This document shows positions 34,001 to 40,192 of a DNA stretch of 64,000 bases, in pieces; the first letter of the stretch is position 1; the number at the start of each line of letters is the position of its first letter. The translations under genes were made by a program, and so were the position numbers. The DNA is from Patiria pectinifera (taxonomy: Eukaryota; Echinodermata; Asteroidea; Valvatida; Asterinidae): contig CM057147.1 of NCBI GenBank assembly GCA_029964075.1, positions 23,767,513 through 23,831,512 of the forward strand. The letters are read 5' to 3'. The notes under the pieces were generated by a model, which made no database searches, was not told the origin of the DNA, and worked only from the letters and a program-made list of their open reading frames with translations.

Positions 34001-35972
34001 TAGCCTCGGAAAGGAAATGACTTTCCTAATAGGGACTAATAATTGGGGGTCACAATTTTGTTTTGACTTCAATTTTCGGAAGTAGTTTTACAAACTCACC
34101 ACAAATTATTTCATCATTTCCAATGCTACTGGAAGTTAACTTAACTTTCCCTGAATATGAGCAAACAAATCCAGGAAAAAAGTACCAGCCTATTCATAAA
34201 TCTTTCTATGCTCTGTCAGAGAAAAAAACCCAACAAGAACAACTAGTTTAATGAATCTCCATCACTTACATTGTGTCACATTCGCTACTGTGAGCTGATA
34301 TCCAGTGCACATACACACAACAATGCAGTTCTTGGTACTATCTAGTGTAGGAAATAATACTCCTTAAAAATAAGAACAAACTTGCATGAATTGCTGCGTT
34401 ATCATTCCTTACCTTCAAGATTTCAATCTCTTTTTCTGGCAGGGTCTGAGACTTGGACAGATTCTTTTTATTGATGCACTTGATTGCCACAGTCTCCTCT
34501 GATTTCTGCAAGTTCAAAGTGTTAACATCCAATTATTTACATTGGGAATAATTTGAGTGGAATGCTGGAAAATGTGGTAAACTTGCACTTGCTGCTCCAT
34601 TTCTTCATCACACACATAGATGTTTGCAAATCTGAGAGTCAGTGATGGTCATTAAAGGGAAAATACAACATTTGCAAGCATCAAAAAATAAAACTACCAA
34701 GTTTTTATGAAATACTTTACAGGATGTTGGTAAATGACAGTCTAAAGCATCCTGTAAAATTATGGCACCTGATGTGAAGTCATTTTCAAGTAAATGGTAT
34801 TTTTGTATACATTTCCAACGGTGGTCGGCCGACCACCGTTGGAAAAACCTAACTATTTTTCAACTGCTGCTCCAAATTAACCAATTTTTGTTTTAGTCCA
34901 AATTTTGTTTGCTATTGGTTGCATGTTCATGAATGGGGGCAGGCCAGCTAGACTGGTTCCCTTACCGTACAATTTTCCGGCATCTTTAAATTGATTCATT
35001 TAATTTTCAGTGGAGTCAGGGAACCAGACTACTTGAACATTTTTGGGTTTTGGGGGGTTTTTCCAGCATTTTCGAACACAAAACTTCAAACATGTCAGTG
35101 CAACAATAATTTGATCTATTATATACTAACCCCTCAAATAGTTCATTTCTGAAAATTAAAGCAAAAACCAATGATGTACATTCCCTTTAACTGTTAAATA
35201 TACATGAAAAACACCCCATGAATTCAGGACTGAGAATCATTATTGTATATTAATTTATATGTATAAAATGTTTGGATTCTTTTTACTGTATAAAGGAAAC
35301 AATCGTGAAATATGTGCATCTGCTGAACCATTTGACGTAAGTCCGCTCAACCTTGGAGGCAAAACAATTTAGGGGTATCTTTGCAAACAAACATTTACCA
35401 CAAAATATGTTATCACATTAAATAATGTAAATAAGCCCAATATCATACGTGTGTATCTTTGTTTTACAGTTCAACAAACTAGGTCTTACAATTTATAAAA
35501 ATTTACTAGTCGTCTATAATATAAAAGCTAACATCAAATTTCACAAACACAATCAAGTTTTTAATATGGCGCTTAAGTTTGGGTGAGTAGTAGAAACATT
35601 ACAAATACAAGTACAACTGAACTACATGCAAAAAATTTGCAAAATATTTCACTGAAATCATTAACGTTAGTTTTCATAACTTCACGTACATGATGACATA
35701 TCTTGCAATAAAGTAAAACTAAGGAATAACTCTTTGTAAGTTCATTCAGCAATGATCTCTCCAGCAATATCTGGCAGCACAATTAAAATGTATAAACAAA
35801 CAATTGTTTTTGTTTACATTTACATTACAACTTGATCAGGCAAAAGTAAATAAACTATTTTGGTTTTATAAAATAGGCCTACCTGTTTTCTTCTCCCTCT
35901 AAAAACAACTGCAAAAGCCCCGTGGCCGATCAGATCTTTCTTGCTGTACTCAAAATCTCCAACACTCTCCAT
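6924..35972 (-). CDS. ULK: ULK1/ULK2-type autophagy-initiating Ser/Thr kinase (25 exons)
   Basis: This kinase acts with ATG13, FIP200 and ATG101 to start autophagosome formation. Exons (minus strand, in transcription order): 35883-35972, 34413-34505, 32652-32693, 26389-26458, 25596-25646, 24872-24994, 23543-23616, 22862-23022, 22188-22270, 21961-22011, 20716-20969, 19929-19959, 19408-19465, 18102-18224, 16609-16756, 15387-15480, 14505-14687, 13733-13824, 13203-13407, 12222-12412, 10265-10431, 9298-9416, 8531-8724, 7153-7243, 6924-7003. All junctions are GT-AG and phases match throughout, giving 955 residues (vertebrate ULK1/2 have roughly 1040). The kinase domain is about 8-280, with catalytic Lys39, HRD Asp131 and DFG at 158-160. 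A Ser/Pro-rich linker carries a DFVLV LC3-interacting motif at 365-369, and the C-terminal ATG13-binding EAT domain is about 740-955. An in-frame TAG 39 bases upstream of the ATG supports the start. One invertebrate ULK precedes the vertebrate ULK1/ULK2 split, so I give the joint symbol. Confidence 0.95.
7153..7243 (-). CDS. ULK: ULK exon 24
   Basis: Residues 900-929, including [12 protein letters not shown]. This matches the conserved YHKA-LLLEGL helix of vertebrate ULK1/2 EAT domains. Acceptor ccctgcag, donor GTAAGT, phase 0 in and phase 1 out. Confidence 0.9.
7390..7515 (-). repeat. tRNA-like SINE relative
   Basis: On the minus strand it contains a B-box-like gggttcgattcccg. It shares its body (gcagcgggtaccgc, cgggatcggttggc-like words) with the element at 11697-11976, but lacks that element's A-box segment. 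It lies in the intron between ULK exons 23 and 24. Confidence 0.5.
7777..8424. repeat. DNA transposon or MITE with 29-bp terminal inverted repeats
   Basis: The left end AAGTCACACATTCACGGTTG continues into GAGCTACA. The right end is its near-perfect inverse with one extra base. The interior holds many ctacgaat and ctacggat words in both orientations and would fold on itself. No transposase frame and no convincing target duplication. Intronic in ULK. Confidence 0.75.
8531..8724 (-). CDS. ULK: ULK exon 23 (EAT domain)
   Basis: Residues 835-899, including [19 protein letters not shown] and [13 protein letters not shown], ending GNPQE before GTAACAG. These are conserved helices of the EAT/MIT-like domain that binds ATG13. 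Confidence 0.92.
8929..9288 (+). repeat. tRNA-derived SINE (family D), full-length copy
   Basis: The head has pol III-like boxes: A-box tggcctcgtggttaagg and B-box ggttcgagtcc. A body with ccttgagcaaggcac, ccacccaggagtaaatgggt and ctccccagggagctgag follows, then an (ATT)n tail. The second copy is at 24291-24640. It lies antisense in ULK intron 22, and its tail stops nine bases from the exon 22 boundary. Confidence 0.85.
9298..9416 (-). CDS. ULK: ULK exon 22 (EAT domain)
   Basis: Residues 795-834: [20 protein letters not shown] followed by LKPSNAVRN. It matches the vertebrate ULK helix containing EQLVLYMKAAELLSS-like sequence. Donor GTGAGT abuts the SINE tail. Confidence 0.92.
9953..10214. 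repeat. Foldback element with hammerhead-like arms
   Basis: About 260-bp inverted repeat. Outer arms pair tagacaaagatt...ctcttc with its inverse at 10165-10214. Inner arms pair tctgaaaagaacc with ggttcttttcaga. The right arm reads gaggacggacagagcacactgtccgaaacgtc in two adjoining parts. That is a GA-rich block, a 6-7 bp hairpin, then GAAAC, close to a hammerhead ribozyme core but with G where C3 is expected. A related motif is on the minus strand at 33745-33800. Both resemble the ribozymes known from Penelope-like element termini. Confidence 0.55.
10265..10431 (-). CDS. ULK: ULK exon 21 (start of EAT domain)
   Basis: Residues 740-794, beginning [20 protein letters not shown] and including VAQQR and CFVSEGYR. 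It matches the ULK1 HxETLxxLxFxLxFVxxI helix and the QQVVMVSQL-like strand region. Phase 0 in, phase 2 out. Confidence 0.92.
11697..11976. repeat. Inverted pair of tRNA-like units
   Basis: Two nearly identical, about 80-bp tRNA-like units face each other: 11697-11776 on minus and 11896-11976 on plus. Each has gctcggtggtcgagtggtaa (A-box), a CTAGAAA anticodon-like loop as in serine tRNA, and a B-box gggttcgag. Between them is about 120 bp with gcagcgggtaccgc. Most likely a SINE-derived foldback rather than working tRNA genes. It lies in the intron between ULK exons 20 and 21. Confidence 0.65.
12222..12412 (-). CDS. ULK: ULK exon 20
   Basis: Residues 676-739. Linker with [18 protein letters not shown], then [20 protein letters not shown], which matches the conserved [13 protein letters not shown] block just before the ULK EAT domain. 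Donor GTGGGT, phase 0 out. Confidence 0.93.
13203..13407 (-). CDS. ULK: ULK exon 19
   Basis: Residues 608-675. Ser/Pro-rich linker including [19 protein letters not shown] and [13 protein letters not shown], which resembles the GKSPSGSIEG-like segment of vertebrate ULKs. It is GC-rich compared with flanking introns. Confidence 0.88.
13733..13824 (-). CDS. ULK: ULK exon 18
   Basis: Residues 577-607, including [20 protein letters not shown] followed by [16 protein letters not shown] is a recognisable ULK1 linker motif. Acceptor ctccattttcag; phase 1 in, phase 0 out. Confidence 0.9.
13971..14153. repeat. Partial MITE family C copy
   Basis: Starts with TTAA then a ggtagggt...atcatttg end, and contains the family's gaagcaacaaaggtgctcaaaat and tgaagtttcagct words. 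The other half is absent. Intronic in ULK. Confidence 0.65.
14505..14687 (-). CDS. ULK: ULK exon 17
   Basis: Residues 516-576. Low-complexity Ser/Pro linker: [20 protein letters not shown], later [19 protein letters not shown] and ARRK. Phase consistency with exons 16 and 18 supports the boundaries. Confidence 0.85.
14919..14993 (+). repeat. tRNA-like sequence (SINE head or decayed tRNA)
   Basis: Contains tagctcagttggtagagc (D-arm and A-box), an anticodon-like stem-loop with GGC in the anticodon position, and a good T-arm gcaggttcaagccctgc. The acceptor arm pairs in only about four of seven positions. That argues against a functional Ala-type tRNA and for a SINE head or pseudogene. Confidence 0.45.
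15387..15480 (-). CDS. ULK: ULK exon 16
   Basis: Residues 485-515, starting [20 protein letters not shown]. The acceptor is ttttcgtcag. The donor reads CAG then GTTGGG, the weakest 5' splice site in the gene, but the reading phase into exon 17 is right. Confidence 0.82.
15826..16524. repeat. TIR element ending (TTA)AAGGGACACTGCGTCC
   Basis: Left end ggggcactgcgtcctgaaat. The right end is the inverse, attccaggacgcagtgtccc, followed by TTAA. The interior has a direct duplication with a 147-bp offset (about 16185-16313 against 16332-16463), with shared words ctcgcacaaataacacaag and aaaggatagttgtgtgga. Non-coding, in ULK intron 15. Confidence 0.7.
16609..16756 (-). CDS. ULK: ULK exon 15
   Basis: Residues 435-484. 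Ser/Thr/Pro-rich linker: [20 protein letters not shown] then [17 protein letters not shown] and SPSRTSPQ. It is likely rich in proline-directed phosphorylation sites. Phase 2 in, 0 out. Confidence 0.86.
16910..17410. repeat. MITE family C, long copy
   Basis: Left TTAAAGCTACAGTCCATCAT, right atgatggactctagctttaa. Both ends carry TTAA, 500 bp apart. The middle has about 250 bp not seen in shorter copies. It lies in the intron between ULK exons 14 and 15. Confidence 0.8.
18102..18224 (-). CDS. ULK: ULK exon 14
   Basis: Residues 394-434: [20 protein letters not shown] followed by [19 protein letters not shown]. Donor GTGGGT after an AG that completes Arg with exon 15. Confidence 0.85.
18475..18645. 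repeat. Near-perfect foldback MITE
   Basis: The left arm aataaatatgtgcttggccg and the inner cttggggcctgg...gctgataatggcc pair with the right arm inverses almost throughout. The interior loop is about 20 bases. Related half-copies are at 18890-18960 and 60440-60605. It would form a long hairpin if transcribed as part of the ULK pre-mRNA. Confidence 0.75.
19408..19465 (-). CDS. ULK: ULK exon 13
   Basis: Residues 375-393: [18 protein letters not shown]. It includes an RRLDRQRS basic-Ser block, a plausible basophilic kinase target. Only 58 bases. Confidence 0.87.
19539..19803 (-). repeat. tRNA-derived SINE, minus orientation
   Basis: Read on the minus strand: a head gctagtggttagggtt with B-box ggtttgaatcc, then ccttgggcaagccac, ccacccagaagtataaac and a ctgcgatggactagcatcc block typical of deuterostome SINE bodies. 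It lies sense to ULK, in the intron between exons 12 and 13. Confidence 0.7.
19929..19959 (-). CDS. ULK: ULK exon 12: 31-nt microexon with the LIR motif
   Basis: Encodes [10 protein letters not shown] (residues 365-374). It matches the vertebrate ULK1 LC3/GABARAP-interacting motif, DFVMVPAQF at about residue 357. Acceptor tttgtttctgcag, donor GTAAGTACC. Its length is not a multiple of three, so skipping it would shift the frame. Confidence 0.9.
20378..20640 (+). repeat. SINE with tRNA-Ser-like head
   Basis: The head gctcggtggtcgagtggtaa with B-box gggttcgagtccc is the same head family as 11697-11976. The body contains spaced gcgagatac and acgaccttgttgca words. Antisense to ULK, in the intron between exons 11 and 12. 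Confidence 0.6.
20716..20969 (-). CDS. ULK: ULK exon 11
   Basis: Residues 280-364, the longest exon. It starts [19 protein letters not shown], then [15 protein letters not shown] and [13 protein letters not shown], ending LDNEIVEG. It begins the Ser-rich regulatory linker after the kinase domain. Confidence 0.9.
21961..22011 (-). CDS. ULK: ULK exon 10
   Basis: Residues 263-279: [16 protein letters not shown] after a split Asp codon. FFxHPFL is the conserved end of the ULK kinase C-lobe. The 51-bp exon has acceptor gattgccacag and donor GTGAGTAC, and its phases fit both neighbours. Confidence 0.9.
22188..22270 (-). CDS. ULK: ULK exon 9
   Basis: Residues 235-262: [20 protein letters not shown] then QKDRIEF. 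It matches kinase subdomain XI, including the conserved RNxKDR arginine. Confidence 0.93.
22500..22816. repeat. 21-bp minisatellite in ULK intron 8
   Basis: About 15 tandem copies of a unit close to gtagcctctctatggcaaaaa, with small variants. It begins only about 45 bp into the intron after exon 8. The minus-strand frame of exon 8 stays open through much of it, to a stop at 22675. Confidence 0.9.
22862..23022 (-). CDS. ULK: ULK exon 8 (APE to C-lobe)
   Basis: Residues 182-235, starting [20 protein letters not shown], which is the APE motif and the subdomain IX aspartate. It continues [20 protein letters not shown]. Donor GTACGT after a GA that makes Asp with exon 9. Confidence 0.95.
23543..23616 (-). 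CDS. ULK: ULK exon 7 (DFG)
   Basis: Residues 157-181: [20 protein letters not shown] then PLYM. It carries the Mg-binding DFG (158-160) and the activation loop with the MAATLCGSP block, whose Thr corresponds to vertebrate ULK1 Thr180. Confidence 0.95.
23938..24208. repeat. SINE head interrupted by a truncated MITE family B copy
   Basis: A 5' SINE fragment (gtgagtgctgtggcctcgtg) runs to the TTAA of its A-box region at 23962-23965. There the family B element begins (TTAAAGGGAATA). The MITE is cut off near 24208 in its middle. This shows TTAA targeting directly and dates the MITE after the SINE. Confidence 0.8.
24291..24640 (+). repeat. tRNA-derived SINE (family D), second copy
   Basis: Same head and body as 8929-9288. 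The 3' part is better preserved: gtaaagcgctttgatacccc, cgctatacaaatgcc, then an (ATT)n tail. Antisense in ULK intron 6. Confidence 0.85.
24872..24994 (-). CDS. ULK: ULK exon 6 (catalytic loop)
   Basis: Residues 116-156: [20 protein letters not shown] then NLLLSH, ending [14 protein letters not shown] holds catalytic Asp131 and Mg-binding Asn136. GTGAGT donor. Confidence 0.96.
25596..25646 (-). CDS. ULK: ULK exon 5
   Basis: Residues 99-115: [16 protein letters not shown] after a split Val codon. This is kinase helix E, very similar to vertebrate ULK ([14 protein letters not shown]). Confidence 0.94.
26389..26458 (-). CDS. ULK: ULK exon 4 (hinge)
   Basis: Residues 76-98: [20 protein letters not shown] then YLH. 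It includes the hinge [13 protein letters not shown] shared by all ULKs. Confidence 0.95.
26967..27360. repeat. MITE family C copy
   Basis: Ends in TTAA on both sides (cagactctacttttaa on the right). The interior shares cacgactcagcaacttttga and gtgcgtagctgtgatcgg with other family C copies. Confidence 0.65.
30679..31018. repeat. TIR element in ULK intron 3
   Basis: Left end aaccggcctccggttgacct continuing gcgattaaattgcttgc. The right end is the inverse (gcaagcaaattgcaggtcga, cctgaggccagtt). About 340 bp, non-coding. Confidence 0.65.
31885..32082 (+). repeat. LINE-like 3' tail with (AAT)n
   Basis: A T-rich tract with ggccttcgggccacag and gggcatatgcccctggc hairpins, then gaataaat and seven AAT repeats. 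It looks like a 5'-truncated non-LTR element 3' end. No coding part remains, so the assignment is tentative. Confidence 0.4.
32652..32693 (-). CDS. ULK: ULK exon 3
   Basis: Residues 62-75: [14 protein letters not shown], matching the vertebrate ELKHENIVALYDF block after helix C. A 42-base exon, phase 0 on both sides; a G run sits just upstream in the intron. Confidence 0.93.
32759..33010. repeat. Partial MITE family C copy
   Basis: Begins TTAAAAGGAAGGGTAGATCG and contains the gaagcaacaaaagtgctcaaaat block. It breaks off before the second end. The next copy starts at 33191. Confidence 0.6.
33191..33594. repeat. MITE family C copy
   Basis: TTAAAGGTACCGTAGAT at the left; the right end atctacgctacctgtaa is its inverse. 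The interior includes gacatcgcgtagctacaatc and a gcgtaagcgttgacacgacg block conserved in the family. Confidence 0.7.
33725..33800 (-). ncRNA. Hammerhead ribozyme-like motif
   Basis: On the minus strand: CTGAAGA (33785-33779), a perfect stem-loop of 7-bp arms (33778-33759, CGGTCAG...CTGACCG), then GAAC and GTC. This is the order and spacing of the hammerhead core CUGANGA - stem II - GAA - stem III - UH. Flanking gagttta words could give a short stem I. Such motifs are known from Penelope-like retroelement ends. It is followed by a ggttctgaaaagaacc palindrome. Activity is inferred, not shown. Confidence 0.5.
34413..34505 (-). CDS. ULK: ULK exon 2 (VAIK)
   Basis: Residues 31-61: [20 protein letters not shown], ending EKEIEILK. 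Catalytic Lys39 is in VAIK and the helix C Glu in EKEIEIL. Donor GTAAGG, phase 0. Confidence 0.96.
34652..35190. repeat. MITE family B, copy 2
   Basis: TTAA at both ends. The core at 34815-34842 is a perfect 28-bp palindrome (CCAACGGTGGTCGG and its inverse). Inverted ggttccct/agggaacc segments flank it. In ULK intron 1. Confidence 0.85.
35883..35972 (-). CDS. ULK: ULK exon 1 (start)
   Basis: Residues 1-30: [20 protein letters not shown] then [10 protein letters not shown], with the glycine loop GHGAFAVV. The ATG context has A at -3 and G at +4. An in-frame TAG lies 39 bases upstream. Confidence 0.95.
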
Positions 35973-37895
35973 CCTGTCTTCCCGAAGTGGAAAACTGGGC
36001 GGTAAAATCGACTAAAAGAACCGATCATAACAACGCGAACAAAGCAGCCGGCGAACGCAAAAACCCGCCATAGACAAAGCACACACTTTGTGCAGTTTGA
36101 GCCCTTGACGTTTTGGAAAATTACATCATCTTTTTTCCCACCACACTCAGTCAATACTCCTGCTGAAGAAATGTAACGTACATCATCCTGTTCTGGTTAA
36201 TCGTCGTTTGAATTCAGCTCAAAACAACAATGACAAAAGCTATTTTGGAATAAAAGCAATATCGCGGTAAATTCACATTCCAAAGTCCGCGACTGACTGC
36301 GGTTTGTTTTCATTCGACTGAAAATGCACAGTTCTGACATCACGACATTGGGTCATGCGCTTGTACTGTGTATGCATGCATTTAATAAAGCCGTCCAGCT
36401 GATCGGATCAGAATAATCCATTTTCAAAAATGGGTAAGTACAGTACAATTAGTTATATTCTTTTTAGTCACAGACTTACAGTCATGCAGAGGAGTCCAAA
36501 TTTTGAATATTTACTCAATTATATGAGTATTTATTTAAAAAATAAGGTCTGTTGACGTTTCTATTGGATAATTTGTACGCGTATTGAAGATTATTTTATG
36601 TATAATAGTTTATGTCTCCCCTACACAAAAATGGTATATTTTTGCCTGATGTATTTTTGTTTTGGTCTGACCAAATAACAACCGAATCGAAAGATGATTA
36701 TAAGACCATAATAAAATAATCCTCCAAAAACATAAATAGTCAATAAATTTTTCAAAATAGATTTGAAATACAAAGCGACTAGTAACTAAACTTTGATATC
36801 GTACCTTGAAAGTGATATTGCCATATCGAAGTCTAGTGAAATTGTGACAGATAACTCTCTGTTTTGGGCGGATCACATCTTTCTGTCTGTGTATATCGAT
36901 GCGATATTGCTCATGGATTTTCACGGAACCCGTTAAATGCCTAAATAGCCAGGGGGACACAGTCCTATGTTAATTTGTATAACGGTGGTCATAATCTTGC
37001 AACAATTTTCAAGAAACAAAATATTTTTATACTTAAAAAATACACATAAAATGTATATTTAGGTATTTTTCCCATTTGATTGATACCCATGTAAAAAAAA
37101 ATTTCTTAACCCAAAGTAAAGTACCCGTGTTAATTACAACTGTGTCCCCTTTTCCTTACTCCGTTGCTGAGTTTCCCACGTGGTAGTGGTCTTGAGTTGA
37201 TGTTGCGGAGAATTTTGTCTAAAATTCTCTTTTGCACTGAGGTAAATATTGCAATTATAACAATTTACTTATGCAGAGTGTACTCTCCTTCCGGTGTTGG
37301 TTGTAATAGTCTTGCCATTTATTTTATATCGTGTTAAATGGGTGTTGTAATGTCGGTCACACGTGGCGTTTTCAGCATGTTCAGCATGTTGGTGGAGTCT
37401 TACCATATGCCCAAACAACATGGACGTGATGCATGCCATGGAGATGGAATTCGCGTGATGAAAATGACGGCGGGCCTGAAAACTGATTGCATTATTTAAA
37501 AATCATTTTTAAGACCATAAATAATGAACAATTGAGTGCCATGGTAGCAGGGATTCACATCCCCTTATAAGTTATATACAATAGTTCATCGTTTATTTTA
37601 AAACTGTCCCTTTTCTTTCTTTTTCTTTTCTTCTTATTTTTTATCAGGTTATTTTTTCATGTCAGCATTTTTGAACTCCTGATGCCTGACCTGACGTGTA
37701 CGTGGTTAATACATTTCCATGCTAGGCTATTTCTTTTAGTTGTGCAATTTGCAAAACTGACTGTGAGAAGAATTCCATACCTGGAAATCACTTGACACCC
37801 TAGTCTGCTACTGCTAGTGCACAAACCAGTACGAGAGTGGTCTGAAAACTTCGAAAGTGTATTTTTCTTCAGTCAATGCTTCGGCATCCCGGCTA

Positions 37896-38145
37896 AATTT
37901 GACGAAAAAAAATGTTGCAACCTCACGCCACTTCTGCCGGGCTATTAATATTGTGTACAAAGCCTATCTTGACTCTATGGAGAGTCAAGAACATTTTCTA
38001 AATAGTTCCTAACAAAATTGGACATGTTTCTTAGTCCCAGATTCATGTCTTATCATCATTTTTGCAATGAATGACCTTCATTGAGATGATATATGAAGAC
38101 AAAAGTGGCGTCAGGTTGCAACATTTTTTTCCAGTTTGACTTTTT
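37896..38145. repeat. MITE with aaaatgttgcaacct ends
   Basis: The left gacgaaaaaaaatgttgcaa and right ttgcaacatttttttccagt arms are inverse, with cctcacgccactt/aagtggcgtcagg inside. The centre has ttgactctatggagagtcaa, itself a palindrome. Confidence 0.65.
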
Positions 38146-38534
38146 AGGACATGTTATCGCTTTCTGACGGTTGATAGGTCATTGGAGGGAAAAATTAGTG
38201 ATGGCCATACATGTATGGAATTCTTTCCCAGACGGTTAATGCTGTGTAATGAAGCCTGTACTGGATTTACTTGCCAAACCTTTCTAACATTTTGGATCAC
38301 AAGAAATTCTTTTGCAGAAATCACAAATCATTTTTAGACGTATATTTTGAAGATAAAAAAACTTGATGGACTTTAATTTATGCGCTGATATTCCTACCAG
38401 ACTTTACTTGCACATGATGACAAAGTTGTATGAAAATAGACATGCGTGAAAATGTTGAAGTATTTGTAATTGCATTCTATTTTTTAACAGGGATGTAAGT
38501 TTGTAACTGCAAAAGTTCACTGAGAAATGTGACA

Positions 38535-38950
38535 TTAACCCTAACCGCCCTGAATCCTCCAAAATCCTTTTTGCAAATTGGAGGAATTTGCAGGATTGAG
38601 GTTACATGGCAAAAGTGGGTTGCTTATTTCGGAGTACGCACTGTGTCAAGGTCTTGGGCTGGACCTTGTGTTGTTTATGCTCAGCCGTACATAAATTTAG
38701 TCCTTAATTATACTTGACATCCTCCACACTGCTCCAGGATGTCACTGCCTCTGCCTCAGCCTATTGACAGTCATAGCCGGAGGATTTTGCAGGATTCAGG
38801 CAGTGGTCACCCCTCCATGGACCGTATTCAAGAAATAGTGGAGGAATTTGCAGGATTGAGGCTATATGCTATTTTTCCATGAGGCCAATTGGAGGATTTT
38901 GCAGGATTGAGGCTACATCCTAGCAAAAAGGCCTAGGGAGTTAGGGTTAA
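38535..38950. repeat. MITE family A, copy 1 (piggyBac-like, TTAA target)
   Basis: TTAA then CCCTAACCGCCC at the left; GGGAGTTAGGG then TTAA at the right. The inside is built of gaatcctccaaaatcc and ggaggatttgcaggattgag words in both orientations. The perfect TTAA flanks and CCCT-type ends are those of piggyBac elements. No transposase. Confidence 0.8.
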
Positions 38951-39566
38951 TAATAGTAACTGAAGCCTGGAGGTTGAGCCTGCACGGCAGTTGCAGTATA
39001 ATTAAAAACATAATACTAAACCTCAATACTAGTATTTCTGAAATAATTGTACAGATGAGCTTCATGTTCTCAATGTCTGAAACAATGAAAAGATCAGTGC
39101 AGAAAAGGAATACGTGTATGTTGCTGCATTACTCTGATTGTATCGTTTGGTTTTCAGAAAGGAAAAAAAAAACCTTACTGACTAATATGCTGGTATTGCT
39201 TTTTCCCTACAGCTGGCCCTTAATGGCAATGCAGATGACAGAGCGGCATCACAGCACCAATGTTTTCGCACAATTCCGACGAAGACCACCTTCAAACATT
39301 GTACTGAGGCTATTATCGGACCGAAATATATTGCCAGTCTACCTATTACAAAGCCAGCCTGTACTAGACTCCAGAACTTAAATATTCCATTTTTTTTCCT
39401 CTGCTGTTTTTTTGATACTACGTAAATTATTTCCATCAGGAGTGGGTGATTTAGTTTCTGATTGTACAGCGATTGGTTTTATATAGGAATTCGCGAAGTG
39501 TTGTTAGTGTGCCAGTTGGCATTTTTGTTTTCTGTTAAAAAAGAGTTTTCTTGAAAAGTGAAAGAC

Positions 39567-40192
39567 ATGGCGCAGTTGCGTTACACAAAGTATGTAGCCG
39601 TGTGCGGCACGGCGTTGACTGCTGGTTTAGTAGGCGTGTATTTGTACAAGCGAAGAGCAGCAAGGAAGGAGGAAGAACGACGGGCAAGGAGAGAGCAAGA
39701 AAGCAAAGCGGAGACAGTTGTGGACGATAAGGCTTCAGAACGAGAAGAACCAAGTAAGATTGCCGCTGCTCAAAACAGTGACCTGCAGGTGACCTCGCAC
39801 AGTGATAGCGGGATCGGTGCAGAAGAGCTGGTCTCACCAACTGAAAAGTCATCCGATCAGGACCTTTCTCATACTGGGGACAAGCAGCGCTCGATAGGGG
39901 ATGAGGCACAAGACATGTTTGCAATGATGGACGCACACAAAGCTGCAGCACCAGAGAGCAGTTGTGAAGAAGAGTTGATTACTCCGGTTGAGGAATCGGT
40001 GACGCAGTCGGTGCAGATGTCCGTGGAGTCGTCGCTTCCACCCAGCAGTACTCTACCAGGTGATGCTCAGGAGCGTTGCGAGTCGGGCACCCTGACCCTT
40101 GATTGGGCCGCTGCCATGGACCAGGTGGACGAGGTACCGAAGGAGGAATCCCTGGTGTCGCCAACTACGAGCTTGCAGAGTCATCCTGAAGG
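39567..40192 (+). CDS. AKAP1: AKAP1 exon 1 (membrane anchor)
   Basis: Residues 1-208. MAQLRYTKYVAVCGTALTAG continues LVGVYLYKRRAARKEEERR: a hydrophobic anchor then a basic/charged helix, typical of mitochondrial outer membrane signal anchors. The rest is acidic and Ser/Thr-rich. The only faintly amphipathic stretch is LTLDWAAAMDQVDEV (about residues 178-192), an untested RII-binding candidate. Donor GG|GTGAGA. Confidence 0.9.

Larger units (their letters stand above)
35973..39566. promoter_or_regulatory. Divergent upstream region shared by ULK and AKAP1
   Basis: The 3.6 kb between the two start codons must contain both 5' UTRs and probably both promoters. Near ULK, tgacgttttgg (36110) and ctgacatcacgac (36335) resemble cAMP-response half-sites. 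Near AKAP1 there is gttttatatagg at 39477-39488. None is proven. A strong acceptor-like ttttccctacag ends at 39212 and could begin an AKAP1 5' UTR exon. The interval also contains MITEs at 37896-38145 and 38535-38950. Confidence 0.4.

Noticed and set aside
36421-36440. Possible exon atggGTAAGT upstream of ULK on the plus strand
   Set aside because: A single ATG followed by a donor-like sequence. No downstream exon in phase could be identified.
38539-38546. Interstitial telomere repeat (CCCTAACC and similar at 50912, 53061)
   Set aside because: Only one to two units, always at the TTAA-flanked ends of family A MITEs, so they are transposon termini.
39213-39566. Extra coding exon before the AKAP1 ATG
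   Set aside because: A strong acceptor-like site precedes it, but an in-frame TGA at 39552-39554 blocks coding into exon 1. At most it is 5' UTR.
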